A stretch of 64,000 nt of DNA from an uncultured Rhodospirillaceae bacterium (GCA_937887565.1 CALABS010000077.1:62001-126000); one strand, 5' to 3'; counted from the first letter of the stretch, positions 46,766 to 54,800 are shown. The notes: generated by a model not told the origin, from the letters alone. Numbers and translations: made by a program.

Positions 46766-47110
46766 TTACTTGGCGCCGTCGGGGGCGCCGTCGGGGGCGC
46801 CGTCGGGGGCGGTGCTGTACGGGCACCACGGCGGCAGCTTCGAGGTGTCGACCGTGCCGTCGGGACCGATGCCGGCCGCGCCCGGGCCATAGCCGCGCAT
46901 GCCGGGACCGTAGCCGCGCCCGCGCATCATGCCGGGGCCGGCGGGAAGCTCGCCCCGCTGCCACGCCTGCACCATCTGCTCGTGGCGCCAGCCGGGGCCG
47001 TAACCGGGACCGACGGCCTTGGGGGTGGTCGCGTCCTGAGCGGCGGCGGTGCAGCCGGCGACGAGCAGGACGGAAGCCAGGGCGACGATGGTCTTGGTGA
47101 TGGTCTTCAT
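46766..47110 (-). CDS. Small Gly/Met/Trp-rich lipoprotein, function unknown
   Basis: 114 residues. Lipobox VAGC (MKTITKTIVALASVLLVAGC) predicts a lipid anchor. The rest is low complexity: GYGPGWRHEQM, PGMMRGRGYGPGMRGYGPG and a tail of three PDGA repeats encoded by a 12-base tandem repeat. One extra Cys lies in LPPWCPYS. Met, His, Cys content could allow metal binding, which is only a guess. AGGAGG precedes the ATG. Divergent from the SUMF1-like gene. Confidence 0.75.
   Translation of the reverse strand: MKTITKTIVALASVLLVAGCTAAAQDATTPKAVGPGYGPGWRHEQMVQAWQRGELPAGPGMMRGRGYGPGMRGYGPGAAGIGPDGTVDTSKLPPWCPYSTAPDGAPDGAPDGAK
46772..46807. repeat. Three exact 12-base tandem repeats inside the lipoprotein gene
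   Basis: GGCGCCGTCGGG occurs three times in a row and encodes the C-terminal Ala-Pro-Asp-Gly repeats. Being a multiple of three, copy changes would keep the frame. Confidence 0.9.
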
Positions 47111-47173
47111 GGCATCCTCCTGTGCTCGAGGGATCCTTTCCATGGCTCCATTAGATCGCCGCACGGTATCGCG

Positions 47174-47851
47174 ATGATGTCCGCCGCCACCTTGTTTCGT
47201 AACGGAGTGTATCTGGCCGCCCTGCTGGGCGCGGTGCCGGCCCTGGGCGCCGAGTTGTCCACCGCCGAGCTGCCCACCGCCAATCTTCCCACCATGGTGC
47301 CGGTGCCCGGCCTGGGCTTTTCCATCGCCCGCACCGAGGTGACGGTGGGGCAGTGGGGCGCCTGCGTCGAGGCCATGGCCTGCCCGCCGCGCGTGCCGCG
47401 CTGGGCCGCCGCCGACATGCCGATGACCGGTGTCACCGCCGCCGACGCCGAGAGCTACACCTTCTGGCTCAACCGCGTCACCCGCCGCCATTTCCGCCTG
47501 CCGACCGAAACGGAGTGGGAGGCCGCCGCCCGCGCCGGCACGGCGACACCGTGGCCGTGGGGCGACGCCATGCAGCCCGGCCGCGCCGTCTGCCATCTGT
47601 GCGATCCCCGCTTCGGCGACGGGCCGGCGCCGGTGGGGACCATGGCGCCCAATCCGCTGGGGCTGGCCGACATGCACGGCAATGTGTGGGAATGGACCGC
47701 CGACTGCTGGGACGGCGACTGCCGCCTCCGCGTGATCAAGGGCGGCGCCTGGACGGTGGCCGCCGGCCAGACCCGGTCGCGGGCCAGCGCGCCCCGCGAC
47801 GCCCGCGCCCGCGATCACGATGTCGGTTTCCGGGTGGTGGTCTCGGACTGA
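47174..47851 (+). CDS. SUMF1/FGE-fold secreted protein lacking the catalytic cysteines
   Basis: 225 residues. A signal-like N-terminus (LAALLGAVPALGAE) precedes a formylglycine-generating-enzyme-type fold: ARTEVTVGQWGACVEA, RLPTETEWEAAARAGT, LADMHGNVWEWTADCW and VIKGGAWTVAAGQTRSRA...VGFRVV. The C-terminal segment where true FGE has its two catalytic Cys contains none, so it is unlikely to oxidise sulfatases. It may be a binding or structural SUMF1 domain. Its 3' end overlaps rlpA by 37 bases. Confidence 0.85.
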   Translation: MMSAATLFRNGVYLAALLGAVPALGAELSTAELPTANLPTMVPVPGLGFSIARTEVTVGQWGACVEAMACPPRVPRWAAADMPMTGVTAADAESYTFWLNRVTRRHFRLPTETEWEAAARAGTATPWPWGDAMQPGRAVCHLCDPRFGDGPAPVGTMAPNPLGLADMHGNVWEWTADCWDGDCRLRVIKGGAWTVAAGQTRSRASAPRDARARDHDVGFRVVVSD

Positions 47852-48420
47852 GCGTCGGCCTCGACGGCGGGTGGATGCGTGACACCGTGTTTCGCCGCCA
47901 GGGCACGGCTTTCGCTTTCCAGCACCTGCACCCGCACCCGTGCGATTCCGGCCCGGAAGAAGCCCAGCAGCTTGGCCGCCTTCTTGGAAACGTCGAGGAT
48001 GCGCCCGTCGATGAACGGCCCGCGGTCGTTGACCCGCAACGTCAGGGCGCGGCCGTTGTCCAGGTTGGTCACTCGCACGACGCTGGGCAGCGGCAAGGTG
48101 GTGTGGGCGGCGGTCAGTTCGTTCTCGTCGAACAATTCGCCGTTGGCGGTCAGGCGGCCGTGGAAGTTGGGGCCGTACCACGACGCCTCGCCGGTGGCGT
48201 CGTAGCGATAATCGACCTCGGGGCGATACCACACGCCCCGGATGCGGTACGGCTCGCCCACCTTGTAATGGCCGCGCGGTTTCGGCCTGGCCAGGCGCGG
48301 GCGCGGTTCGGGCGGGCCGATGATGGGCGGTTCGGCGACCGGGACCTCCGGCGCCTGGGCGCAGGCCGCCACCGCCAAGGCCAGCATCACCGCGCCCAAC
48401 CGCGACATCCGAGCCGACAT
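47815..48420 (-). CDS. rlpA: RlpA-like septal ring lipoprotein
   Basis: 201 residues. Lipobox AVAAC in the signal peptide predicts an outer-membrane lipoprotein. The double-psi beta-barrel domain has GEASWYGPNFHGRLTANGE, TAAHTTLPLPSVVRVTNL and NDRGPFIDGRILDVSKKAA, including the His and Asp needed for lytic transglycosylase activity on denuded glycan. No SPOR domain follows, so septal targeting may differ. GGAGGAG lies before the ATG. Confidence 0.92.
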   Translation of the reverse strand: MSARMSRLGAVMLALAVAACAQAPEVPVAEPPIIGPPEPRPRLARPKPRGHYKVGEPYRIRGVWYRPEVDYRYDATGEASWYGPNFHGRLTANGELFDENELTAAHTTLPLPSVVRVTNLDNGRALTLRVNDRGPFIDGRILDVSKKAAKLLGFFRAGIARVRVQVLESESRALAAKHGVTHPPAVEADAQSETTTRKPTS

Positions 48421-48522
48421 CGTTGTCTCCTCCCTCGAAAGGCGGAGACGAGAATAACCGCATGGAAAGGGGGTGAAACAATAAGGGAGCGCCGCGCCCC
48501 AATTTCGACACAGGCGATCCGG

Positions 48523-48762
48523 TCAGGACAGCTGGACGAAGGCCCACAGGGCGAGGGTCGGCAGCACGCCGGTCATCACGAAGGCGGTCAGGCCGGCCTG
48601 CACCGACTGCCAGAAATAGGCCCGGCGGTCGGTTTCCATCTCGCCGAGATACCATTCCTTGGCGGCGGCGCGCTCGGACTCGGGGAACGACGAGGCGAAG
48701 ATCTCGGCCTGCTGTTCGGTGGACTGAAAGTCGTTCATGGCTGCGAACCGTTCGAAAGCCAT
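48523..48762 (-). CDS. Small membrane protein of unknown function
   Basis: 79 residues: an acidic/amphipathic N-terminal part (QSTEQQAEIFASSFPESERAAAKEWYLGEM) and one C-terminal transmembrane helix (SVQAGLTAFVMTGVLPTLALWAFVQL). Start may be 48762 or the ATG at 48738. Coding bias fits the genome, but no family is recognised. An AT-rich divergent intergenic region precedes it. Confidence 0.65.
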   Translation of the reverse strand: MAFERFAAMNDFQSTEQQAEIFASSFPESERAAAKEWYLGEMETDRRAYFWQSVQAGLTAFVMTGVLPTLALWAFVQLS

Positions 48763-48850
48763 CCCGAAAATATTTATATGGGTGAAACAGTAAAAAAATC
48801 AATAATACTTTATTTCGTAAAATTTTATCTAACTTTTGACTTGCGCCTTA
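48763..48850. promoter_or_regulatory. AT-rich intergenic island, likely divergent promoter region
   Basis: The stretch is dominated by A and T (for example AAAAAAATCAATAATACTTT and TAAAATTTTATCTAACTTTT), sharply unlike the surrounding DNA. It lies between a leftward small membrane protein gene and a rightward muramidase gene. It may hold promoters or bind a silencing protein; no exact boxes are assigned. Confidence 0.55.
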
Positions 48851-48916
48851 ACCCGTGCTGGTAACGGGCGTCGAATTCGACCATCATGAAGTGTGAAGGC
48901 CGCGAGGGAGGGCGCG

Positions 48917-49519
48917 ATGACGATGAATTTCGCCGGGCCGGCCGCCCGGCTCGACGACGGCGACGTGGAGCGGGCGGCGGCGGCCTTGGGCTGCGACCGG
49001 GGCGCCATCCTGGCGGTGGTGCACGTGGAATCCGCCGGCAGCGGCTTCCTGGCCGACGGCCGCCCGAAGATCCTGTTCGAGGCGACGGTCTTCCACCGCC
49101 TGACCGGCGGCCGCTTCGACGGGACGGCGCCTGACCTGTCGTCGCCGACCTGGAACCGGGCCCTGTACAAGGGCGGCGCCGCCGAATACAAGCGGCTGCA
49201 AGCGGCCATGGCGCTCGACGAGGACGCCGCCCTGTGCTCGGCCAGCTGGGGGATGTTCCAGGTGATGGGCGAGAACTTCCACGCCTGCGGCTTCGCGTCG
49301 GTGACGGACTTCGTGGCGGCCATGGTCGCCGGCGAGGGCCGCCAGCTCGACGCCTTCGTCGCCTTCGTCAAGGCCAGCCCGGCCATGGCCCAGGCCCTCG
49401 CCGCCCATGACTGGGCCGGCTTCGCCCGCCACTACAACGGCCCCGGATACCAGGAGAACCACTACGACACCAAGCTGGCCACGGCCTACCAACAGGCCGG
49501 CGGCACCGCCCTGGCCTGA
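48917..49519 (+). CDS. N-acetylmuramidase-domain (DUF3380-like) protein
   Basis: 200 residues. The pattern LAVVHVESAGSGFLADGRPKILFEATVFHRLTGG, ASWGMFQVMGENF and GFARHYNGPGYQENHYDTKLATAY matches the N-acetylmuramidase family found in phage endolysins and some bacterial cell-wall hydrolases. The Glu of VESAG is the likely catalytic acid. No signal peptide or SAR helix is seen, so it would need a holin or other export. GGGAGGG precedes the ATG at 48917. No other phage genes are near. Confidence 0.85.
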   Translation: MTMNFAGPAARLDDGDVERAAAALGCDRGAILAVVHVESAGSGFLADGRPKILFEATVFHRLTGGRFDGTAPDLSSPTWNRALYKGGAAEYKRLQAAMALDEDAALCSASWGMFQVMGENFHACGFASVTDFVAAMVAGEGRQLDAFVAFVKASPAMAQALAAHDWAGFARHYNGPGYQENHYDTKLATAYQQAGGTALA

Positions 49520-49532
49520 GCGCGGGGCGGCG

Positions 49533-49898
49533 ATGACCGGCGGCCGAGATGGGCGGCGGCACGGGGACCGCGATCCCGAGGCCGAGCTCACGACCCTCAG
49601 GCGGCGGTTCGCGGCCGTTTCCCGGCGCCTCGACCGCCCGGCAAGGATCAGGCGATGGCTGCGTGGCGCCCTGGTCGGCGCGGTGGCGATCGGTGGCGTC
49701 TGCGCCCTTGTCCTGGTCCTGATGAACGACCTGAGGACGGATTCGCCGCTCGTCGTGCTTCGGCATCTGGCCGCTTTCCCCAACTGCGAGGCCGCCCGCG
49801 CCGTGGAGTTGGCCCCCGCGCGCGCGGGGCGGCCGGGCTACTGGGCGCGGAACGACCGCGACGGCGACGGCGTTTCCTGCGAGCCGGTCCGGCGCTGA
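49533..49898 (+). CDS. Membrane-anchored Excalibur calcium-binding domain protein
   Basis: 121 residues. A basic cytoplasmic N-terminus with a short coiled segment (EAELTTLRRRFAAVSRRLD) precedes one transmembrane helix (~49-68), then a periplasmic Excalibur domain: FPNCEAARAVELAPAR and ARNDRDGDGVSCEP, with Cys pair and DxDxDG calcium loop. It starts 13 bases after the muramidase gene, so the two may be co-expressed at the cell envelope. Confidence 0.82.
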   Translation: MTGGRDGRRHGDRDPEAELTTLRRRFAAVSRRLDRPARIRRWLRGALVGAVAIGGVCALVLVLMNDLRTDSPLVVLRHLAAFPNCEAARAVELAPARAGRPGYWARNDRDGDGVSCEPVRR

Positions 49899-49959
49899 TA
49901 GCATGACCGGAACGGTCACGCCGTGATGCCATGGTGGCGGCGTCGAAAGGGAGAGAGGA

Positions 49960-50568
49960 ATGCTGACCGACCGCTTCGCCGATGCGCTGACCTATGCCGA
50001 GGCCGTGCACAGGCCCCAGACCCGCAAGGGCAACGACGTCCCCTATGTCGCGCATTTGCTGGCGGTTTGCGCCACCGTGCTGGAATGGGGCGGTGACGAG
50101 GATGTGGCCATCGCGGCGCTGCTGCACGACGCCGCCGAGGACCAGGGCGGCGAGGCCCGTCTGGCCGACATCGAGATGCGGTTCGGATCTCGGGTCGCTG
50201 CCGTGGTGCGCCGGTGCAGCGACAGCCTGACCTCCGACCCACGCGAGGACAAGGGGCCGTGGCGACCGCGCAAGGAAGCCCATCTGCGGCATCTGGCCGG
50301 CCTTGATCCCGACACCGCCCTGGTGGTGGCGGCCGACAAGCTGCACAACGTCACCGCCATCAACCGCGACCTGCGTCGCTTTGGCCCGGCCACCCTGGCC
50401 CGCTTCAGCGGCACGCCCGACGAATTACTGTGGTACTACGCCAGCATCGCCGAGCTGTTGGCGCCCTTCGCCGAAACGATGCCGGCCGCCGAACTGGCGT
50501 CGGCCGTCGCCGAATTCTGGCAGATGGTTCGGGCGGCGCCCGGCGGCCGCTCGCCAACGGCACGCTGA
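49960..50568 (+). CDS. HD-domain hydrolase, SpoT/MESH1-like
   Basis: 202 residues. It has YAEAVHRPQTRKGNDVPYVAHLLAV, AALLHDAAED (HD metal-binding pair) and AADKLHNV, the pattern of the ppGpp hydrolase domain and of its small stand-alone relatives. No synthetase domain is present. It could hydrolyse (p)ppGpp or a related nucleotide. GAGAGAGGA lies just before the ATG. Confidence 0.85.
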   Translation: MLTDRFADALTYAEAVHRPQTRKGNDVPYVAHLLAVCATVLEWGGDEDVAIAALLHDAAEDQGGEARLADIEMRFGSRVAAVVRRCSDSLTSDPREDKGPWRPRKEAHLRHLAGLDPDTALVVAADKLHNVTAINRDLRRFGPATLARFSGTPDELLWYYASIAELLAPFAETMPAAELASAVAEFWQMVRAAPGGRSPTAR

Positions 50569-50581
50569 CGGCTTTCCCCGG

Positions 50582-51019
50582 TCACGTGGTTCGCCGGACG
50601 TCAAGCATCCGCGCGACCGCCGGCTTTCGCCAGATTTCCATCAGCAAATCCCACTGCCTATTCCCGTAAGGCGCCACCAGCCGGCGGATCGGGGTGGGGA
50701 TCAGGGAGAAATAGGCGGCCAGGGCGGCGCGGCACTCGTACCAGCCGTCGTCCCGCGCTCCGCCCGGCTCCAGCCACACGCCTCGGCGGTCGAGGACCGG
50801 CCGGCCGAAAACGACCGCGTTCAGTCGCCCGTCCCGCCATTCCCAGCAGCCGAACCGGCGGTCCCAGCGCCCCAGCCAGCGGGTCGCCTGGGCGGCTTCC
50901 ATCACCAACGCATCCTCGGTCAGCCGCCACGCGGGGGCGGCGGGAAGCGCGGGGAGGAAATGGCTCGGCATGGCGATCATGCCGGCATCCTGCCGGGCCC
51001 GGGTGTCAAGAGAGGTCAT
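50582..51019 (-). CDS. Conserved-looking hypothetical protein, third gene of the PcfJ-HIRAN set
   Basis: 145 residues, no signal peptide or membrane helix, rich in Trp and Arg (WLGRWDRRFGCWEW, YGNRQWDLLMEIWRK). Not recognised. Its ATG starts one base after the stop of the 47-residue membrane protein gene, which shows that the two are translated together. It converges on the HD-domain gene with 13 bases between. Confidence 0.7.
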   Translation of the reverse strand: MTSLDTRARQDAGMIAMPSHFLPALPAAPAWRLTEDALVMEAAQATRWLGRWDRRFGCWEWRDGRLNAVVFGRPVLDRRGVWLEPGGARDDGWYECRAALAAYFSLIPTPIRRLVAPYGNRQWDLLMEIWRKPAVARMLDVRRTT

Positions 51020-51020
51020 G

Positions 51021-51164
51021 TTATGTTCCGACCAACGCGATGATGACGCTCATCCAGAACAAGGCCCAAAGGATGACCAGGGGGATGAACGCCGCGGCCA
51101 CCGCCAGCGCCCGCAGCAGTGACCGGCAGCATAGGGCCAGAACGATCAGGATGGTGAATTCCAT
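51021..51164 (-). CDS. 47-residue hydrophobic membrane peptide, second gene of the PcfJ-HIRAN set
   Basis: The sequence begins MEFTILIVLALCCRSLL and contains two hydrophobic segments separated by a short Arg-containing turn. It fits between two genes on the same strand: 11 bases after the stop of the PcfJ-HIRAN gene and one base before the next ATG. The tight packing is the main evidence that it is real. Function unknown. Confidence 0.6.
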   Translation of the reverse strand: MEFTILIVLALCCRSLLRALAVAAAFIPLVILWALFWMSVIIALVGT

Positions 51165-51175
51165 CGCCCCCCCAG

Positions 51176-52606
51176 TCACGCCGCCGCCCGCATGGGCCGG
51201 CCCACGCGGATGCGGATGTCCAGAGGGCCGTCGAGGGCGGCGATCCATGCCTCCAGGGTCTCGCCGGCGTCCAGGCGCGCGGCGGGGTCGCGGTTGTGGA
51301 CGTGGGGCACGTAGCCCAGCTTGGCGCCGTCCTCGGTCAGCACCGCGATGGCCTGCGGATCGTAGGGGTTGGTCGGCTCGCGCCGCAGCGTCAGCCGCAA
51401 GCCGGGGCGCAGGCGGGCGAACACCGCGTGGGCGCGGTGGTAGGGCGTGCCGGCGATGTAGGTGTCCAACTGCGACGGGGCGGCCACCGGCGTCCCGGCG
51501 AGCTGGACCGCCACCTCGGCGCGGATGGCGGCCACGGTCGAAGGCGACAGTTGCGCGTTTCCCGGCCCCAGGTGCTGGACCAGCCGCCAGCCGTCCGGTC
51601 CCCGGCTCAGCTGCACGGTGGCGCGCTCGGGGCCCAGCCAGCGGAAGAATGCCGCCTCGCCCCGCATGGCCTGGGCGGTGTAGTTGGCGACGCAGTGGCG
51701 CATCTCACGCCCTTCCCGCTCCAGGTCCAGGCCGTCGGGAATGGCGACCAGCCTGGGCGTGCCGGCGATCGGCGGCGGCGGGAAGGTGACCACCGCCCGG
51801 CGCCAACGCTCCACCCGCCTTGTAAGGTCCTCCCAGCCGGCGATGGTGGCCAGCGAGGCGCGGATGCGGGGGCGCAGGTGTGGCGGCGCGTCCAGCAGCG
51901 GCTGGAGCGCCTTCAGCACGATGCCGGGCGGGAACCGTCCGTCGACGATGGGGACGAGCAACGCCGGCACCCGCAGCCAAGCCGGCATCGCCGCCACCAC
52001 GTCCAGCCATTCGCGGTGGATAAGCGCGGCGCCGGCCAGGGCGTCGGCCACCACCTTGTCCCCACTGAGCGCCAGCAGGTCCCACAGCATCTCGGTCTCC
52101 ACCTGATGCCAGGCGACCTTGTTGATGAGCCGGACATGGCGGTCGGTGACGGCGGCGTCGCTCAGGCGCGACAGCAGCTCGGCGCGCTTCGCGGTCATGA
52201 TCTCCCGCGCCAGCCCGTGGCGTTCGGCCGAGGGGCGGTATTGGGAATGGGCGATCTCCCAGCACATGAGGGTGAAGGTGAGGCCGGCTCCCGCCAGTTC
52301 CTGTTCCACGAACGCCTCGAAGCCGCCCACATGCCGGAGTGCGTCCAGCGCCAGCCATTGGCGACGGGGGAACGCGCCGGCCAGTTCGCGGATGTGCGCC
52401 GGGATAGCCTCGACGAAGTCCTCCGCCCCCGGCTCCGTGGAAACGCCCCGGTAATCGAACAGGTCCCAATTGGGCGCCCAAGGGCGCCAGGAGCCGTCGG
52501 TGCGCTCCAGCCGGGCGACCAATCCGTCGGCCCAGCCCGAGCACACCACCCGGCTGCCCCGGAACCATCCCTGCAGCGAGCCATCGTCCAGGATCTGGAA
52601 CACCAC
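51176..52606 (-). CDS. PcfJ-like protein fused to a C-terminal HIRAN domain
   Basis: 476 residues from GTG 52606 (or 52603), with GGAGG upstream. Residues ~20-270 are a helical region without clear homology. Residues ~290-370 carry the PcfJ-like core GREMRHCVANYTAQAMRGEAAFFRW. Residues ~390-470 form a HIRAN domain (YHRAHAVF, LTLRREPTNPYDPQAIAVL, LGYVPHVHN), which in other proteins recognises DNA ends or damaged DNA. It heads a three-gene set and is divergent from a WYL regulator. Biological role unknown; a defence or mobile-element function is a hypothesis. Confidence 0.78.
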   Translation of the reverse strand: MVFQILDDGSLQGWFRGSRVVCSGWADGLVARLERTDGSWRPWAPNWDLFDYRGVSTEPGAEDFVEAIPAHIRELAGAFPRRQWLALDALRHVGGFEAFVEQELAGAGLTFTLMCWEIAHSQYRPSAERHGLAREIMTAKRAELLSRLSDAAVTDRHVRLINKVAWHQVETEMLWDLLALSGDKVVADALAGAALIHREWLDVVAAMPAWLRVPALLVPIVDGRFPPGIVLKALQPLLDAPPHLRPRIRASLATIAGWEDLTRRVERWRRAVVTFPPPPIAGTPRLVAIPDGLDLEREGREMRHCVANYTAQAMRGEAAFFRWLGPERATVQLSRGPDGWRLVQHLGPGNAQLSPSTVAAIRAEVAVQLAGTPVAAPSQLDTYIAGTPYHRAHAVFARLRPGLRLTLRREPTNPYDPQAIAVLTEDGAKLGYVPHVHNRDPAARLDAGETLEAWIAALDGPLDIRIRVGRPMRAAA

Positions 52607-52763
52607 GCCCTCCACAACCTTTCCGACTTCATTCCACGCCGAAGCTGTGCCAGATTTGGTCTCATGAAATTGGCCCTCGCCGGGCGGGCGCGTCCGCGCC
52701 CTTGGCCGCCGCCTCAATGGCGGCTGAAGGCCGGGCAAGGCGGTCCGGAATTGGAGGGCTGGC

Positions 52764-53750
52764 ATGCGTTACGAAAAGGCCGACAACCTGCTGCAGCTGG
52801 CGCTGGAGATGCAGGCCGCGCGCGGCGGCCTGTCCCTGGCCGAGATCGAGCGCAGGTTCGGGGTCGGGCGGCGCACCGCCATGCGCATGCGCGACGCGGT
52901 GCTGCGCAACTTCCCCCAGGCCGAGGAGGTGGCGACCGACGAGCGGGTCAAGCGCTGGCGCATCCCGTCCGGAACGCTGGACCGCCTGATCAGCGTCTCC
53001 GCCGAGGAATTGGCGGCGCTGGAAGGCGCCGTGCGGGCCATGGAGCACGACAACCGCGAGGACGACGCGGCGACCCTGGCGACCCTGGCCGCCAAGCTCA
53101 AGGCGCTGATGAAGCCCGAGGTGGCGCGCCGCGTGGAACCCGACTTCGAGGCGCTGCTGGAGGCCGAGGGGCTGGCCATGCGCCCCGGCCCGCGCCCGCG
53201 CATCAAGGTGATGGTGCTGGAGGATCTGCGCGAGGCCATCAAGGCCTGCCGCAAGGTGCGCCTTCGCTATCGCAACCGGGCCGGCCGGGTCAATGACCGC
53301 TTGGTCCATCCCTACGGATTCCTGCACGGCCACCGGCATTACCTGGTGGCGTGGCACGAGAACCCGAAGGCCAATGCCGTGGCGCTGTTCAGCCTGCCCA
53401 ACATCGAGGCGGTGGAACTGACCGACGAGACCTATGTCCGCGATCCCGGCTTCGACCTCCAGGCCTACGCCGCCCGCTCGTTCGGCCTGTTCCAGGGCGA
53501 GGATCCGTTCGAGACGGTGTGGCGCTTCGCCCCCGAGGCCGCGCCCGCCGCCGCCGACTTCGTCTTTCATCCCAGCCAGACCCTGGAGTCCCGGCCCGAC
53601 GGCTCGCTGATCGTCCGCTTCACCGCCGCCAGCGACCTGGAGATGGCCTGGCACCTCTATGCCTGGGGAGACACCGTCGAGGTGCTGGAGCCCAGGCGCC
53701 TGGCCGACATGGTGCATGGGCAGAGGGTGGCGTGGGCGGCGTTGCCTTAG
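52764..53750 (+). CDS. WYL-domain transcriptional regulator
   Basis: 328 residues: N-terminal helix-turn-helix (~1-70, GGLSLAEIERRFGVGRRTAMRMRDAV), WYL domain (~140-235, with KVRLRYRNRAGRVNDRLVHPYGFLHGHRHYLVAW), and a C-terminal WCX-like region. WYL regulators sense ligands such as nucleic acids and often repress defence genes or the SOS response. GGAGGG precedes the ATG. The gene is divergent to the PcfJ-HIRAN gene with a gap of about 157 bases, a likely shared control region. Confidence 0.92.
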   Translation: MRYEKADNLLQLALEMQAARGGLSLAEIERRFGVGRRTAMRMRDAVLRNFPQAEEVATDERVKRWRIPSGTLDRLISVSAEELAALEGAVRAMEHDNREDDAATLATLAAKLKALMKPEVARRVEPDFEALLEAEGLAMRPGPRPRIKVMVLEDLREAIKACRKVRLRYRNRAGRVNDRLVHPYGFLHGHRHYLVAWHENPKANAVALFSLPNIEAVELTDETYVRDPGFDLQAYAARSFGLFQGEDPFETVWRFAPEAAPAAADFVFHPSQTLESRPDGSLIVRFTAASDLEMAWHLYAWGDTVEVLEPRRLADMVHGQRVAWAALP

Positions 53751-54432
53751 TAGCGGGTCGGCTTCAACCGTTCGAGGTCGAGCAGCCGGCGTTCCGTGGC
53801 GATGTCGTCGCGCAGCGTGCGCAGTTCCAGCAACAGCTCCTCCCGCTCCTGCCGCTCCCAGCGTTTGTCCCAATCCTCGCGCAGGCCGTCGAAGACCGGG
53901 TTGGGGAGAGGGACGGGGGCGGGAGGAAGGGGGGGGGAAGGTATGTCGGCTTGGGTGCCGGCGCCGGCACCGCCACCGGGGCCGGAGGTTTGAGAACGTG
54001 GGGGCGCGGACGGTCGGAATTGGTGAGACCGATGACGATCAGGCACCAGACTCCGAACACCACCGCCCAGACGACGGGGCCCAGCGGACGGTTGCGTGCG
54101 GGCGTGGGGCGTCGCGGACGAAATTCATCGAACGCGATCCGATGCAGCAGTCGGCGCGCGGCCTCGTCCGTGGGCATGGGAGCGGCGCCGTCCCAGCGCG
54201 CCGCGCACCACAGCGAGATGGCGGCCGGCAGCAGCCTTTCCTGCTCCGACGCCGCCTCGATCTTCGGCAGCATGGCCCGCTTCAGATCGCGCTTCTCGGC
54301 GGCGCTCAGGCGAGCCATCGCCGCCCGCGCCGCCTCGGCCGCCGCCTGGCGCAGCAAGGCCGGCCGTTCCGGTCCCGTCACCTCCGGCAGGCCGCCCGTG
54401 CGGGCCACGCGCTGGTACAGGGTCTCGGTCAT
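53747..54432 (-). pseudogene. Membrane protein gene interrupted by a frameshift in a nine-C run
   Basis: The frame starting at ATG 54432 encodes an Ala/Arg-rich domain (~1-115), one membrane helix (PVVWAVVFGVWCLIVIGL) and a Pro-rich linker, then degenerates into non-protein-like residues. A second frame from about 53937 to 53747 encodes a credible charged coiled coil (VFDGLREDWDKRWERQEREE...LERLKPTRY) ending four bases inside the convergent WYL gene end. The switch point is a C9 run (53929-53937); one extra C restores a protein of about 228 residues. Either a sequence error, a mutation or phase variation. Confidence 0.75.
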
Positions 54433-54707
54433 GGCGGAGGCTCTTGGCGGCGGTCGCCGCAGCGGCGGCGGTCGCCGTCGCTCCGCGCGGCTTCAAGGCA
54501 GCGGGCGAGCGCCCTGTCGATGCCTTGGGCCAGGTCGTCGGCTTCCTGTCTGACCGCCCCCCGCCTTGGCGCGCGGGTGACCGCGCGGGCGCCGACATCG
54601 TCGCCAGCCTTGAGCAGGGCCTTCAGCAGCGTGGACAGCGGCCCCGCCTCGGCCGCCGGCGGGGCAAGCAGGATGACGGCCAGCAATGGGGCGGACAGGC
54701 GCGTCAT
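54429..54707 (-). CDS. Small secreted protein of unknown function
   Basis: 92 residues with a signal peptide (MTRLSAPLLAVILLAPPAAEA) and a helical, Arg/Asp-rich mature part with two Cys (LARCLEAA, RRCGDR). GAGAG precedes the ATG at 54707. Its stop overlaps the next start (ATGA), so it forms an operon with the frameshifted membrane protein gene. Confidence 0.65.
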   Translation of the reverse strand: MTRLSAPLLAVILLAPPAAEAGPLSTLLKALLKAGDDVGARAVTRAPRRGAVRQEADDLAQGIDRALARCLEAARSDGDRRRCGDRRQEPPP

Positions 54708-54800
54708 GGAAATCTCTCCCTCGCTCTCGTTCCACCCGTCCAGGGTGACGGCGAGGGGTGACAAATCCGGGCACCGGAACCGTTCGACCCAGCGGCTGCG

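Noticed and set aside
47174..47851. Active formylglycine-generating enzyme
   Set aside because: The catalytic cysteine pair expected near the C-terminus is absent and no sulfatase gene is nearby.
46766..48802. A 678-residue minus-strand frame through the rlpA and SUMF1 regions
   Set aside because: Only its last 114 residues have a lipobox and ribosome-binding site; the rest overlaps recognised genes in other frames.
48917..49519. Prophage remnant signalled by the muramidase gene
   Set aside because: No integrase, capsid, tail or holin gene lies nearby, and the domain also occurs in chromosomal proteins.
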